NCBI GenBank assembly: GCA_016808115.1
Contig: JAEQBH010003943.1
Location: forward strand, 620,001 to 684,000
Reading direction: 5' to 3'
Length of the DNA: 64,000 nt
Source of the DNA: Tetrastigma voinierianum
Taxonomy: Eukaryota > Streptophyta > Magnoliopsida > Vitales > Vitaceae
In this document: one piece after another, positions 34,189 through 45,359 of the stretch
How the letters are laid out: every line of letters begins with the position of its first letter
How positions within the stretch are numbered: position 1 is the stretch's first letter
Notes under the pieces: model-generated
What the model saw: the letters and a program-made list of their open reading frames with translations, nothing else
Database searches by the model: none
Told to the model about the DNA's origin: nothing
Position numbers and translations under genes: made by a program

Positions 34189-35067
34189 AATACATCTTTC
34201 CGTTATGAGAGAACCACTTTTGTCAAACATAATCCAAGAAAAAAGTCTAACCCAAAGGGCCAAACCCCCCTCCTTTAATTCTTCATCGATATGTGTATAT
34301 ATTTGATTTTTTTGCAGAAAAAAATTGATTTTATTTGACATAAACTAATATTTTGGAATATCAACATTTTAATTATTTTAAAATTATTTATTTTATATTA
34401 TTCTATTAAAATTGTTTTTCAAATTTATCTTAATGTCTATTTTAAAAAATTATCCTCACTTTAATTTTATTCATTTTATATTTATCTTTACCGTCTTTTA
34501 TTTTTTTTAAATATTTTCATTGTAAAATATTAAAATACAAACTTATTTAAAAATTAAATACTTTATACTCTTATTGGGAGTGTATTAAAAAGTGCATTGT
34601 GCACTCATAAGAATGAAAATAGAACCCAAATAATATATATTGCAACTAATGCACTATCTCCATGAAATTAATAAAAACATGCATTTTTTGAGTAACTTTT
34701 AGTTAAACCCTAAATTATGTCATTATACTTCCAACAATTAAAAAAAAATATTACTAATAAAAACAATTTTTGATTTCAAAAGAATAAAAATAGATTTCAA
34801 AAAATAAATATAAAAATAAATCTTTACTTCTATTTTTCTTAATTTTTCTATATAATTACAAAATAAGGGAAAATAAATCTTTTCTTTTTCCTTAGAATTT
34901 TTCACGAATAACAAAACAAGGAAAATATTATATTTTCCTTTCTTTGTTATTTTTCTTTCCTAACCTTTTTCCTTTCAATTTTTTCCCTATCGTTTTTCAT
35001 GTTCCATACATAGTCTTTATATCCTTATATTATTTAACTGATTGGAACCATTTTGTATAGCTTAAAT
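34189..35067. other. AT-rich DNA before the MULE B transposase
   Basis: There is no coding region. Several long A/T tracts and a repeated pattern around AAAATAAATC..TTTCC occur between 34795 and 34950. By comparison with copy A this should be the end of the leader intron of MULE copy B, here lengthened. Confidence 0.4.
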
Positions 35068-36657
35068 ATGTATGTTTCCACTATTCCCGTGATATGTTAT
35101 AACAATGGAAAAATACTGAGGACTGAAACATATGTGAAATATGTCAGGAAAAAAGTTGTCGTTGTGTCTTTGGATGTACCAATTGATTGCACGTTTGAAG
35201 AGTTGGATGATATAATATACTCAATGACAAACATTGACAAACAAAGGTTCAAATTAGTTCTCAATTGTAAGCATCCCTTGAAAAGTGGAAATAGGTTCCA
35301 ACCTTGTCCAATATGGGATGACAGTAGTGTGTACCGAATGTTGAAATTGGTTAACACAATTGACATGGAGGAAATTGAATTATATATTGAGGTTGTTCGA
35401 GTCAAGCCACATGTGAATCAATCTGTGGGTGCCTACACAAAATTATTGGTTGCAGGAAATGATAATGTTGCAGGATTGGACTATGATTATGGGCCTAGTA
35501 GCGCTCCACCACCTGATACTGATAAATGTGAAGTATATGAAGATAATGAAGACTGTGAAGATGAAGAAGCTAATGATGAATATGATGAAGATGATGATGA
35601 CGAATCTAATGGAGATATAGATGTTCAAGCTGATGCACATGTTTCATCCTTCTATACTTTTAACCAATTTTTGGAGAATGAGCAAGGGATATATGTCTCT
35701 ATGGATGCGGCATCTTGGGATATATCAAATAACCTAGATGTTAAGGACCCAAATGAGTCATCCCCTATTCAGTATCACTTAACACCATCACCTCAATTTG
35801 AAAATGTGGAAAACTTTGATAATGCTATTTCAAGTTATTTGACTTCATGGGTGAAGCATACTACCAGATACTCAAGTAGAGAATTTGTAGTTGGCCAAGT
35901 TTTTAATTCTGAATCTACTTTGCAAAAGGCTGCAAATATTTACTCAATTAAAGCACACCAAAAGTTTGTGGTTGTTGCATCCTTAAAAAATTGTTAGTTT
36001 TAAGATGTAAGAAGGCCGAGGAATGTTAATGTCCATGGAAGCTTCGTGTCATGCTTGTGAAAAATACTTGTTTATTTGTTATCAACAAGTATAAAGGGCC
36101 GCATACTTGTGTCAATCCATGCTTGAATTGGGATCATCATCAATTGGACTCAAATTTGGTTGCTTCTCATATCATGGCAATTATTAAGGCACGATTCACT
36201 TTATCTATAGTTTCTATTCAAGCAAGTGTGATGGAGAAATGGGGATATGAAATTTCATACAAAAAGGCACTGGATGGAAAGCATAAAGCACTTAGACACT
36301 TATTTGGTGACTTTTGTCAATCATATACAAAGCTGCCACATTTCTTCTTGGCCTTAGAGCAAGTAAATCCTGGATGTGTTGTAATTTGGAAAACATTTGA
36401 TAGTAATATGTTAAACACTGAGATATTTCAACATGTGTTCTGGTCATTCAAGCCATCTATTGAAGAGTTCAAACATTGTCATCTCGTATTGAGTATTGAT
36501 GGTACACATTTGTACGGGAAGTATAAAGGCACGTTAATGATTGTTATGGGGTGTGATGGAAATAATCAGTTGTTTCCATTAACACATTTACTATTCTGAA
36601 GCGAGAATATTGATAGTTAAGGATGACTCTTTGGCATATCGAAACAAAGTAACTCAA
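35068..36657 (+). pseudogene. MuDR/MULE transposase, copy B, 5' part
   Basis: The start at 35068 (MYVSTIPVICYNNGK) matches the N-terminus of copy A; an in-frame ATG 15 bases upstream also exists. A continuous frame runs to 35997 (310 codons). It covers an N-terminal globular region of PB1-like character (to about residue 100), an extreme Asp/Glu tract (about residues 155-190, EDEEANDEYDEDDDDESNGD) and the MuDR DNA-binding region (VVGQVFNSESTLQKAANIYS). After a small frame break a second open stretch (36051-36599) continues into the DDE core with LSIDGTHLYGKYKGTLMIVM, so the first catalytic Asp is kept. The gene is then cut at CTCAA (36653-36657) by the LTR element 36658-44339 and continues at 44345. 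Confidence 0.88.
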
Positions 36658-37819
36658 TGACGGTAGAAAGCGCGGTGTGTATAATGAATGCCTATGTGCG
36701 CAAATTGCGCGTAGCCCCAAGTAATATAATTGTACTTAATGTACGGATGTCGATCCCTGCAGGGAAAGGTAAATTGACTACGAGTTCGCACTGAACTGAT
36801 ATCTGAATAATTGATTAATTAAAATTTAAGTAAGGAAACTTCAACTAAGCTATTGATTCTAGTGAATTAATGGTATTTGGCGCCCTGAGTTAAATCTCCC
36901 CTATCATGTTCAATGGATTACTTTCTAAAGAATCTTTGTTCCAATATATTTTCTAATATGTCAATGAGGTGATCTTGCCTACGAGATATCTCTCGAGTAT
37001 ATCACTTTATCTCGTGAATAAGATCGAGTATATCTCTATCTCGACTAAATTCCGAAATGTAAATGTTCTAACCTCAAATACCACCTTCGGGTTAGACTAT
37101 CTCTATTAACCGGGTCTCGGCTAAGGCTACACCCCGAATCCACTGAATACCCTCATCTCTCGAATCTCGGATCTCGGTCACGATTATGCTAACATTGGCG
37201 GACATTGCATATAGATTGAAATGCGGGTATAGAGTAGATGTGACAAATGCTATTTGAATAACATGAAAGATCAACGTTAATCCATTGTACATGACGAGGG
37301 GTTTGATGTAACCACAGAAAGATCTAAGAACATAATGGAAGAAAAGATGAAGCTGTTTAATAAAGAAAGAAACATTGTTCTAAAATCAGAAGTGCTCCAA
37401 GGAAAAAAAAAAAAAAATGAAAAGCGTTACAATTCCCGAGCACTTCCTCGAAGTCAGTGTCACTCTGCTCGAAACTTTGCTGCCTCCGTTAAATGCGCCT
37501 CGATGCCCTTATTTGGGAGTCATTAGTACTTTAAATGATGGTCTGATTTCGGTGACGTCGCGGCGTGGTGGCGTCGCGGCGATGCCGGACCTCGTGACGT
37601 CGCTGACGTGGTGGCGTCGCGGCCCGGTGATGTCCTTCTTGCACACTCCTCATTGTTCCAAAAGCCCATTTCCAAAAGATGCTCTTTACGGCTCCAATGA
37701 ATTTTGTAACCACGAGACACAAAATCGGGGATCTAGCCACAAAAACTATAAATTATTATAAAAATAAATGTGAATGACGACCACCCTTCAGTGTAAGATG
37801 AGTGTTTAGGCACTCATCA
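36658..37819 (-). repeat. Left (3') LTR of the pol-less element
   Basis: This is a 1162-base LTR. It shares with the right LTR a recognisable order of short phrases (GCGCAA..., then GTACGGAT.TCGATCC..AGGGAAA, then a TCGCG cluster, then a TGAGT...ACTCATCA tail) but little continuous identity. The CGTCGCGGCGTGGTGGCGTC cluster is at 37551-37625. Confidence 0.75.
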
Positions 37820-37831
37820 CACCCCCAACTT

Positions 37832-38784
37832 AGTTTCTTGCTTGTCCTCAGCGAAGCCGGCTCTAAACGGGACACACACAGGCACCATGGCGCATCTTGA
37901 AAATTAGGGGATCAAATTGGGTGAGCTCACATACCTTTGTTTTGCTCGATGTTCGTTGAAGGCATCACGGATATTTGACTTTAGGTAAGTTCGATTGAGA
38001 TAGGTGGCCCGACTAGTGCATCAAATCCCCGCGATTGTTCAATGGCCTTTCCCAGAAACCCACATGTGCCATAATTAGACCTCCCGAGGAATATGCCTAG
38101 GTTAGATACCCCCAGGCTTAAGCTCAACCCGCACATTAGGAAGAAGCTAACTAGGAAAGGATAGGAACGCACCCATTTATTCATGTTCTCATACTTAGAA
38201 ATTTCTCACATTACTAAACACAATGGAAAGACCTGAGTGCCAAGAAGTTTGTAGGAGTGTTCTGGCAGGGATCCATTGGTGACTCCACGGTTAGTTAAGG
38301 GCACCGGGCATTCAATTCCCTTCAAACTTCGCGAGCCTCGACTGACTTAAAGGCCCTGGGTTGCGTGAATGATCCATCTTGTCCCTTGGCGGGCGGTGAA
38401 GTCAATGACTCCGACCCGGTTGGCTCAGGGCATTAGGCTTTGACAGGCCCCTCAGACTGTGCTCGGGATTCCGATTGGATGATCCCGCTTATTCTTATGC
38501 AAATACCTGTTTTTGTCCTTTTTCTTTTCTTTTTCACTTTTTCTATTGTTTTTGTATTTTTCTCATTTTAGTTGGGGCTCAATGGCAATCCTCTTTTGAT
38601 TAGGTGTCCCATCACTCAACTGGTTCGAATCTCCCTAGGTTGATCGAACTTTAGTAGTTGGTTCGGCACTTGTATCTTTCGAAAGTCTTTAGTGTGTGAG
38701 TGTGATAGGGTTTTTGAGAATTGGTTTCTTGACTACCCGGAATTGATTCACTAGCCCTTTTTAACTATTCAACCTAATTACCGA
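37832..38784. other. Internal DNA of the pol-less element
   Basis: No reading frame with a family signature was found. With 40161-40560 this is the non-coding 3' part of the - strand element, between its single gene and the polypurine tract. Confidence 0.5.
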
Positions 38785-40160
38785 TGTGACGCCCCAATCC
38801 CGGGGTGTCCGTTGACTACCCGTCAACCCGCGGAAATCTACATGTCTCATGTCATGAGGCACGTACATGTGCAACAATGGCCACTGGGCTACACATCTAA
38901 CTCATAAGAATGCACATTTTATACAAAAATGATTTATTACAATTGTATTTAATTTACAATTTATACAAAGCGGGTCTCTTGCCCGAGGAATTTTTACAAA
39001 ATACAAGAAAATACAAAGATAAGGCCATCTTGGCGTTTCTTCGCCTCTAAAGAAGCCGGGCGTTACATCCCCAGCGTGTCTTAGGTACCTAAAAAAATAG
39101 TCCACGGCGGGGTGAGCAAAGCCATTAGTGGAATTTCCCTACAGGTTGCTCACGCTAAGTGCAATGCAATGGCACACACGTTCAACACATGCCCCAATAT
39201 ATCACTCCATGCATATATTAACAAAATTAAATCCATACATCATGTTATTAGGTTTATAATAACATAAACTTAGCTCATTAAATTTAGGCATAAACCGGCC
39301 GATTAAATCTTGGAACCACCCACATCGCACAAACATGTTATCTTCTCATGGAAATAACACAAAATCACAAATCACCTGCAGCGGTCAGGGGCGAATCCAA
39401 ACCATTCTAAGGATTTCTTAACTCGGTGGTTTGGAACCGGGAAACGCGGCCATCAGGGCCTCAACAAATCCCCATCCATTCTGAGGCCCTTAGACAAAAA
39501 TCGCGAGTAGGAGAAAAAACCCTACCTTTCGGGTTTGTCAAGGAGGAGGAGAAGGAGAGGGAAAGGGCTTCTCGCTCAATCACGTGAAATCGCTGAGTAG
39601 GAGCAGAAACTAACTCCTTGCCTCGCTTGAGGCCGGCGGTCGATCGTGAGGAATTTTAGGAAGGTGGAGCCTCTCTCTCTAGAAACCCTCTCTTTCTCTC
39701 TCTCCTTTCTCGGTTGGTCTCTCCCTACTCTTTCCCCCTCCCAGGCAGTTTGGTCAAATGATCCCTCTGCAATACCACGTATCATTTCTCATTGGAATGG
39801 CTAGGATTACCTGCCCCTTATCATATCCGTACGCCAGGATTTCCTATCAAATGGCATGATGCCATGTGTCACATGTGAGCCCCACTTGAGCTCCATGTTT
39901 GACTGCATCTCAGCTTGACACGTGGCACCTCTTGGGCCACTCAAACGTGCCAAGTGTCCACATCCCTCTCGGTGCCTCGAAAAACGTGAAATTCCGACTG
40001 TCTCGGAATGCGACGAAATTCGACGTGGTAGCTAGATTTCGCGAGACGATTCCAACGGTGTCGTCCGTTTCGTCATCCGAGATCTAGAAAAATTCCGGAT
40101 TTTTACCGAAATTACCATTTTATCCTTCCTTAGGAAATGTGGATTTTCCGGGGTCTCACA
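38785..40160 (+). mobile_element. Solo LTR nested in the pol-less element
   Basis: The sequence begins TGTGACGCCCCAATCCCGGG and ends GGGGTCTCACA. Both sides carry the perfect five-base duplication accga (38780-38784 and 40161-40165). There is no internal region, so it is a solo LTR left by recombination between the LTRs of a former full element. The TGTGACGCCCC opening and 1.4 kb length suit a Ty3-type LTR. Open frames within it are unsupported. Confidence 0.85.
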
Positions 40161-40559
40161 ACCGAGCATCAAGCAAATGTATGCATTTGAACAAGTTTAT
40201 AGTGAACTCAATCCAAAATTGATCCTCAATATCAAAATGCTTTTACATATAATGTATTATTATTGTATCTTATCTTGTAAATAATGCAAACACGCGAACA
40301 AGCAACACATGGCTTGTGTAACATGAAGTGTGATGTAAAACAAACTAAAACTAAATCTAAACACCACAATAGCGCATGCAATACTAAAAACAAACACAAC
40401 TATTATCATGAACAAAGCTAAAAAATTCTTGCATGCTCTAAATCAAAACAATAATAAACAAGAACAAAAACATAGCACCCTAAACAAAACCAAAAACATA
40501 GTGCCCTATCAACACATCCCCCCCCAAACAAAATAACCAGTGTCCCCACTGGCAAGATA

Positions 40560-41660
40560 AAAAAGGGAACTCCCCTGAATATCACTGCGGTGGAGGTGGT
40601 GGAGAGGCTGGTGAAAAATTTGAAGTGATTTGGGCTGCATAGGCTGCTCTTTGCCAGAATGATGGCGGTGGCGAAGCATCATATATCAACATGGCGCCTC
40701 CATGTCCCTGAGTGCAGGGGACTCGGTCTCCACAGGTCTCATCGGAGAGGCGTCAAAGCGCTCTGGTGGCGCGAGCGCCAGGTCTCGAGATCGCAGTGAG
40801 GGCCCAGGAGGGAGTGGCCGCTGTCATTTCTGGCTGGGGAGGTGGTGGAGGAGGCTGGGATGGGGGTGGAGTGGGCTGGGACGAAGAATGCCAAGGTCTC
40901 CACAGGGATGGCCCGAGGGGATCCATATGACGATACTCATAAAGCTCGTCCTCGTCAGGGCTCGTGACTGGTCGTGGGGCCCCCTCGGGTTGCGGGACAC
41001 CGAGGTGTGTCCAGCAGCGGATATGGCTTTTATTGGGTGGGCCAGTGTCGGTGTCGTCAGGGAGCTGGAAACTGTTGCTAAATGGAAATATCGGAAGGGT
41101 GTCCAGGTTCATCTTAGCATCCGGTTATGGAGGGATAGCATCCTCATAACACATGACTTATCAGATAGTATATCACGTGATGCGTGAAGTTGAAGCGAGC
41201 GAGAACGTCACCTCACACACGTCGTCGTCGGGATAAGGCGAAGTGATGAAGTGAGTGCCGACCAGGAATGTAGGCCAAATGCTTGGCCTTGAAATTGACA
41301 TGGCCCGCCTTGTTGATCCCTCCGCTCCACCGGCCTTTGGTAATCACGGACGACCTCATGGTAGTCGGGATGCTGTAGACTGATCGAGGTCGGAGTGGGA
41401 CATGCTCTAGACCACTCAAAACCTATTGATCGACTCCATGAAATTCGGCCAATACACCTCGCACCCTGACCCTTTTGAGGACATGGGAAGCGAGGTTGGC
41501 ATAAAATTCTGTTTACGCTCATTCTTATTTGGGCCAGGGGTTGGCATAAGGCACGCCACCCCTTAGCCTCGATTGTCTTTCTAAAGAATTCATCGGGGTG
41601 ATGAAACCCCTTCTCCTTAATGAAGGATCGGTTTTGCAAATTATTGCTAAGCCGATCCAT
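40560..41660 (-). pseudogene. Putative plant transposon protein in pol-less element
   Basis: Frame-shifted segments on the - strand read as the same family as 1690-3334, better preserved: RSFIKEKGFHHPDEFFRKTI, EAKGWRALCQPLAQIRMSV, then a REFYANL-like strand (now in another frame), GLEHVPLRPRSVYSIP, and NKAGHVNFKAKHLAYIPGRH. The downstream part (about 41100-40560) is Pro/His/Ser-rich, as is common at the C-terminus of these proteins. Its role is unknown. It is the only coding region in the element and at least two frameshifts are present. Confidence 0.65.
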
Positions 41661-42159
41661 GACACTCAGCGTTTATAAAGCGTGAGGCATCGAGCGTGGG
41701 AGTCGGGTCCTCATTTGGGCGGCGCTCATAAGCAGCGAGCAACCACTCTTGCGGTTTTATCTAACCTAGACAAGCTTCGAACACAATGTGCAACACAGCA
41801 AATCACTAAAACTACCTAATGACTCAACAAAACCTAAATGGGACTCAAAACCTAAGGAATCTAAGCTAACGAAATGAATTCCAAAAGACCTCTAGACTAC
41901 ACAAAAACGCACAAATGAAACCCTAAACTATTGTACCCAAGCTAGAATCGGGTACACAGTGGTGGAAATGCCACTATGACCCAAAACTGGCCAAAGAGGG
42001 TGACTTACAGTGGTCGGCGAGGAGGGAAGAGGTCTCACGACCCGGAGCGAGCGAACTCCGACGAGGTTGGAGCGCGGGCGATTGTCGCGAGAGCTGGGTT
42101 TCCAGAGGGCGTGGATTCGGTGTGATTAGTAAAATGAACCATTCTTGGGCTAAAAGAAA

Positions 42160-42510
42160 ACGAGACCCGCGTCGCGGCGGTCTGCGGGGTGGCGATCGCG
42201 GCGTGACGGAGAGTATAATAGCGGCGTCGCGACGTGGTGTCTCCGCGTCATGACGTGACGCCAGGGTATATTTAATCCGCGTCGCGGCGTGGGTTATCAC
42301 GTGCGACGTGACGGAGGCTTTACAGTTTGGCGTCGCGACGTGAGAATACCGCGTCAGCGGCGTGTGAAGGTGTTAAAATGGCGTTGCGTCATTAGAAATC
42401 CGCGTCGCTGACGTGGCGAAGGATGAAAAAATGGCGTTGCGGCGTGAAATCTCACGTCATGACGTGTGAAGAAGCCTTGAAAAATGGCGTCGCGGCGTGA
42501 CGGGGAAAGG
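42160..42510. repeat. CGTCGCGACGTG repeat block
   Basis: About ten units alternate between a form near GGCGTCGCGGCGTGA and one near CCGCGTCATGACGTG, separated by AT-rich linkers, giving a repeat of roughly 60-70 bases with many small changes. Most cores are palindromic or nearly so (GTCGCGAC, GTCATGAC). The block sits just upstream (in - strand sense) of the transposon-protein frame, the same relative order as 3530-4065 and 1690-3334. Confidence 0.7.
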
Positions 42511-42697
42511 TCTCCCGAAGTTTTATATACTAACACCTCAATTTTTCGAACTCTCCCTTGTAAACTTCCACTTCCGGACTTTGAACACTATGAGCCTCGT
42601 ACCTACACCTCAGGCTCCTGGGAATTAAACCGACAAGAAACGCGATCATGGATGCAGCTAGAAATCAAAAATTGATGTGTATGTAGAAATCAAAACT

Positions 42698-44339
42698 TGA
42701 TAGGCGTATTTTGTGATGTGTATATAAAATTATTCAGAAAAATATAAAAAGAGCGCCTATTCCGCGCAAGTATACGCTTGTCAAGTAATAAAGTGTACCT
42801 AAGTACGGATATCGATCCACAGGGAAAATGGGGATGCTAAGTACAAAAATTATAATGCTTCTCACAATATCCAAACTAACAATTGTGAGAGTAAGCAATT
42901 TAAACTAAACTAATGAAATTTCTAAAATCTAACTAATGAAAGATCGCAACTAAGGATACGAGATGATAAATTCCCTAGGGTACTTGGTGCAATGGACAAT
43001 CTCTTAGATCTAAAGTCAAAATTCTACTCTATTATTTCATGAAAATGCTTTCCAAAGCGACTCTTGTCTAAATTTAATTATAAGCCTCTCTCGAGTGAAT
43101 AACCTACCAACCCAACACTAAAGTCTTTTGCTTCTCAGCTCAGCCCCGAGCATTGGAGATGCTTTAAGATCCAAAAGTCTCACACGCCTCCTAATTACCG
43201 ATAATTTCTGCTATCGGGGCTAATTAGGTTGATTCATCTATGTGTCTAGTTCTTCTCCTTCTCGGATCTTGCAAGAACCACTCACCACGTGTTAAGGATT
43301 AGCGGAAATCAATATGTAAATAAAACCCAGTATGAATCGATGGGGTGCGTTCCACGAGAAACAATAGAAAAGCAGACGATGGCACAAATAGATATAAAAC
43401 TCATATTAAATATACAACCCAAAACCACTAGATCTACGAGATTTAAAAGAAGCATGATAGAGGTTTGATACATCATAAACTTAGGATAAAACATGAGAAA
43501 AGAGGAAGAAGAAACTATAATGATCAAATGATGGTGAGTCTCAGTTTTCTTCCACAAATCATGATCTTCTCCCAAATCTTCAAAAGCGGCTCCCAACCTC
43601 CTTGGTCCCAAAGTGTGGACAAAGTCCCCTCCTCAGGAGCCCTCGCCGCCTCATAAATCGTCTTCGAGTTTGAGCTTAAAAACCTCCATTATGGAGCTCA
43701 AATGGGCTAAAATCCACCCAAAAACCGACCCGAGCGTGCGACGTCGTTTGGCAACATCGCGACGTCGTTTTACGCGGCTCTGCGCAGCGTCGCGACGTTG
43801 GTTCTCACGTCCGCGACATTGCTTGCAGTCCCGATTTTCTCCAGCAGTAAGGCCATAACTTTGTCGTCTGAACTCAGGTTGGGTGTTAGCATTACCGTTG
43901 TCTTAAAGTGTAGAATCCATATATATGTCGTGCAATATGAGCTCATGATATCTGAAAACTTCAAAAATGGTAGCTCTCCTGCTGAAGGTGCTGAAATATT
44001 TGCTGATTTTCTTCAAGTTTTGGAACTTGCATAGCTTCTTTATTCGAACTCAATTTTGGTGTTCTTGGTATCCCTAGAAAGCTATTGAAGTGCTTAGAAT
44101 CCATACATATAGTAACCCGATGCAATAGGAACTCATATGATGTCTGAAAATGTCAAAAAATTATTAGCCTCTCCTGTTGCTTTATACAGCAGTTTTCCAC
44201 CAATTTTGCACAATTCCGCAAATGGATGACCTGATCATAGGAGTGAACTTTTAGAGCATTAGGGCACTTATTTAACATAAAAACACAAGAAAAACTAACT
44301 AAAGCATAGGGATAAAATGAGTATTTAAGATACTCATCA
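42698..44339 (-). repeat. Right (5') LTR of the pol-less element
   Basis: The high-coordinate border is exact, ending ACTCATCA next to the ctcaa duplication. The inner border is approximate; I chose TGATAGGCG at 42698 as the likely end. At about 1640 bases it is roughly 480 bases longer than the left LTR. A TCGCGACG cluster lies at 43735-43830. No clear primer binding site follows it on the - strand. Confidence 0.55.
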
Positions 44340-44344
44340 CTCAA

Positions 44345-45309
44345 CGAACAGGAATTTGTGTTATATTTGATAGACATCCAAGTATTATGGCAGCTCTAAG
44401 TGATCCTCATCTTGGGTGGGCTGAACCATCTACTTATCATAGGATTTGCATGCGTCATCTTGGAAACAATTTTATGACTCGCTTCAAAGATAAACTCTTA
44501 AAGAATTTGGTCTGCAGAGCAGCTTTAGCGCCTAAACAACGCAAATTCAATAGGCATATGGCTACAATTAGGAGAATTAATTTAGAAGCACAATAATAGT
44601 TGGAGGCGATCCCTCTTGAGATATGGGCATTTTCACATGATGGAGGTCAAAGATATGGGAAAATGACTACCAACATGTCCAAGGTATTTAACAGTGTTCT
44701 TAAATGAGCTCATAGCTTACTAATAACTGTATTAGTTCAGTTGACCGTTTTCCGCCTTAATAGTTACTTTGTTGCAATAATAGAACAAGGTACTGACAGA
44801 TTGGCATCAGATGAGCAATACACGCCTTATATTGATGCTCAAATTAAGGCCCGTGTGGTTAAGGCTGGATCAATGGAAATTGCTCTTTATGATCACATCT
44901 AGGGATGATTTCATGTCATGTCAAGGAGTGGTTGAACACAGCACCTCAACTTACATGACCATAAATGCACATTTGGTAAACCACTTATATATGGATTTCC
45001 ATGTAGCCATATCATAGCAGCATGTCAACATCGTTGTGTTGATTTTCGATTATTTGTTCAAGGCTACTATACTACGCTACTTGGGCAAGCTTGTATCATC
45101 CCATATTCAATGAAGATGAGTGGCCTATTTATGATGGTCCTACGATTGTACCTTTTAGTCAATGAAACGCATAGGCAGTGGACGTCCTAAATCAACCCAT
45201 TTTCTTAATGAAATGGATGTTAGGAAGGGGAAATCTACTATCATATGTGGGTTGTGCAAACAACAAGGTCACAATCGCCGCTCTTGTAAGAATAGGAATC
45301 AAGTTCAGT
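44345..45309 (+). pseudogene. MuDR/MULE transposase, copy B, 3' part
   Basis: This continues the transposase after the inserted element. It opens with GICVIFDRHPSIMAALSDPH and HRICMRHLGNNF, the conserved region after the second catalytic Asp of MULE transposases. Later come NMSKVFNSV, FRLNSYFVA, a SWIM-type finger and a CCHC knuckle, CGLCKQQGHNRRSC, ending at a TGA at 45309-45311. In the SWIM finger the second Cys is replaced by Phe (CTFGKPLIYGFPCSH, against CTCGKTLIYEFPCSH in copy A). Several stops are present. Confidence 0.85.
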
Positions 45310-45359
45310 GAAAGATGTGATATAAATCAATGTTTTTTTTGTAAGGCAATTTGCTTGTC

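Larger units (their letters stand above)
36658..44339 (-). mobile_element. Pol-less LTR retrotransposon, - strand
   Basis: The insertion is precise: MULE transposase sequence stops at CTCAA (36653-36657) and resumes after a second CTCAA (44340-44344), a perfect five-base duplication. The insert begins TG and ends CA. Its two ends finish with the same hairpin-like tail (GAGTGTTTAGGCACTCATCA at 37800-37819 and GAGTATTTAAGATACTCATCA at 44319-44339). A polypurine tract AAGTTGGGGGTG on the - strand (37820-37831) adjoins the left LTR, so the element reads on the - strand. The only coding region found is the 'putative plant transposon protein' frame at 40560-41660; no protease, RT or integrase is seen. 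It carries a nested solo LTR (38785-40160). The two LTRs differ strongly in length and sequence, which is discussed as a finding. Confidence 0.82.

Noticed and set aside
40702..41187. 161-codon Gly/Arg-rich open frame on the + strand
   Set aside because: It is antisense to the Pro/His-rich end of the transposon protein on the - strand, and such GC-rich stretches open several frames.
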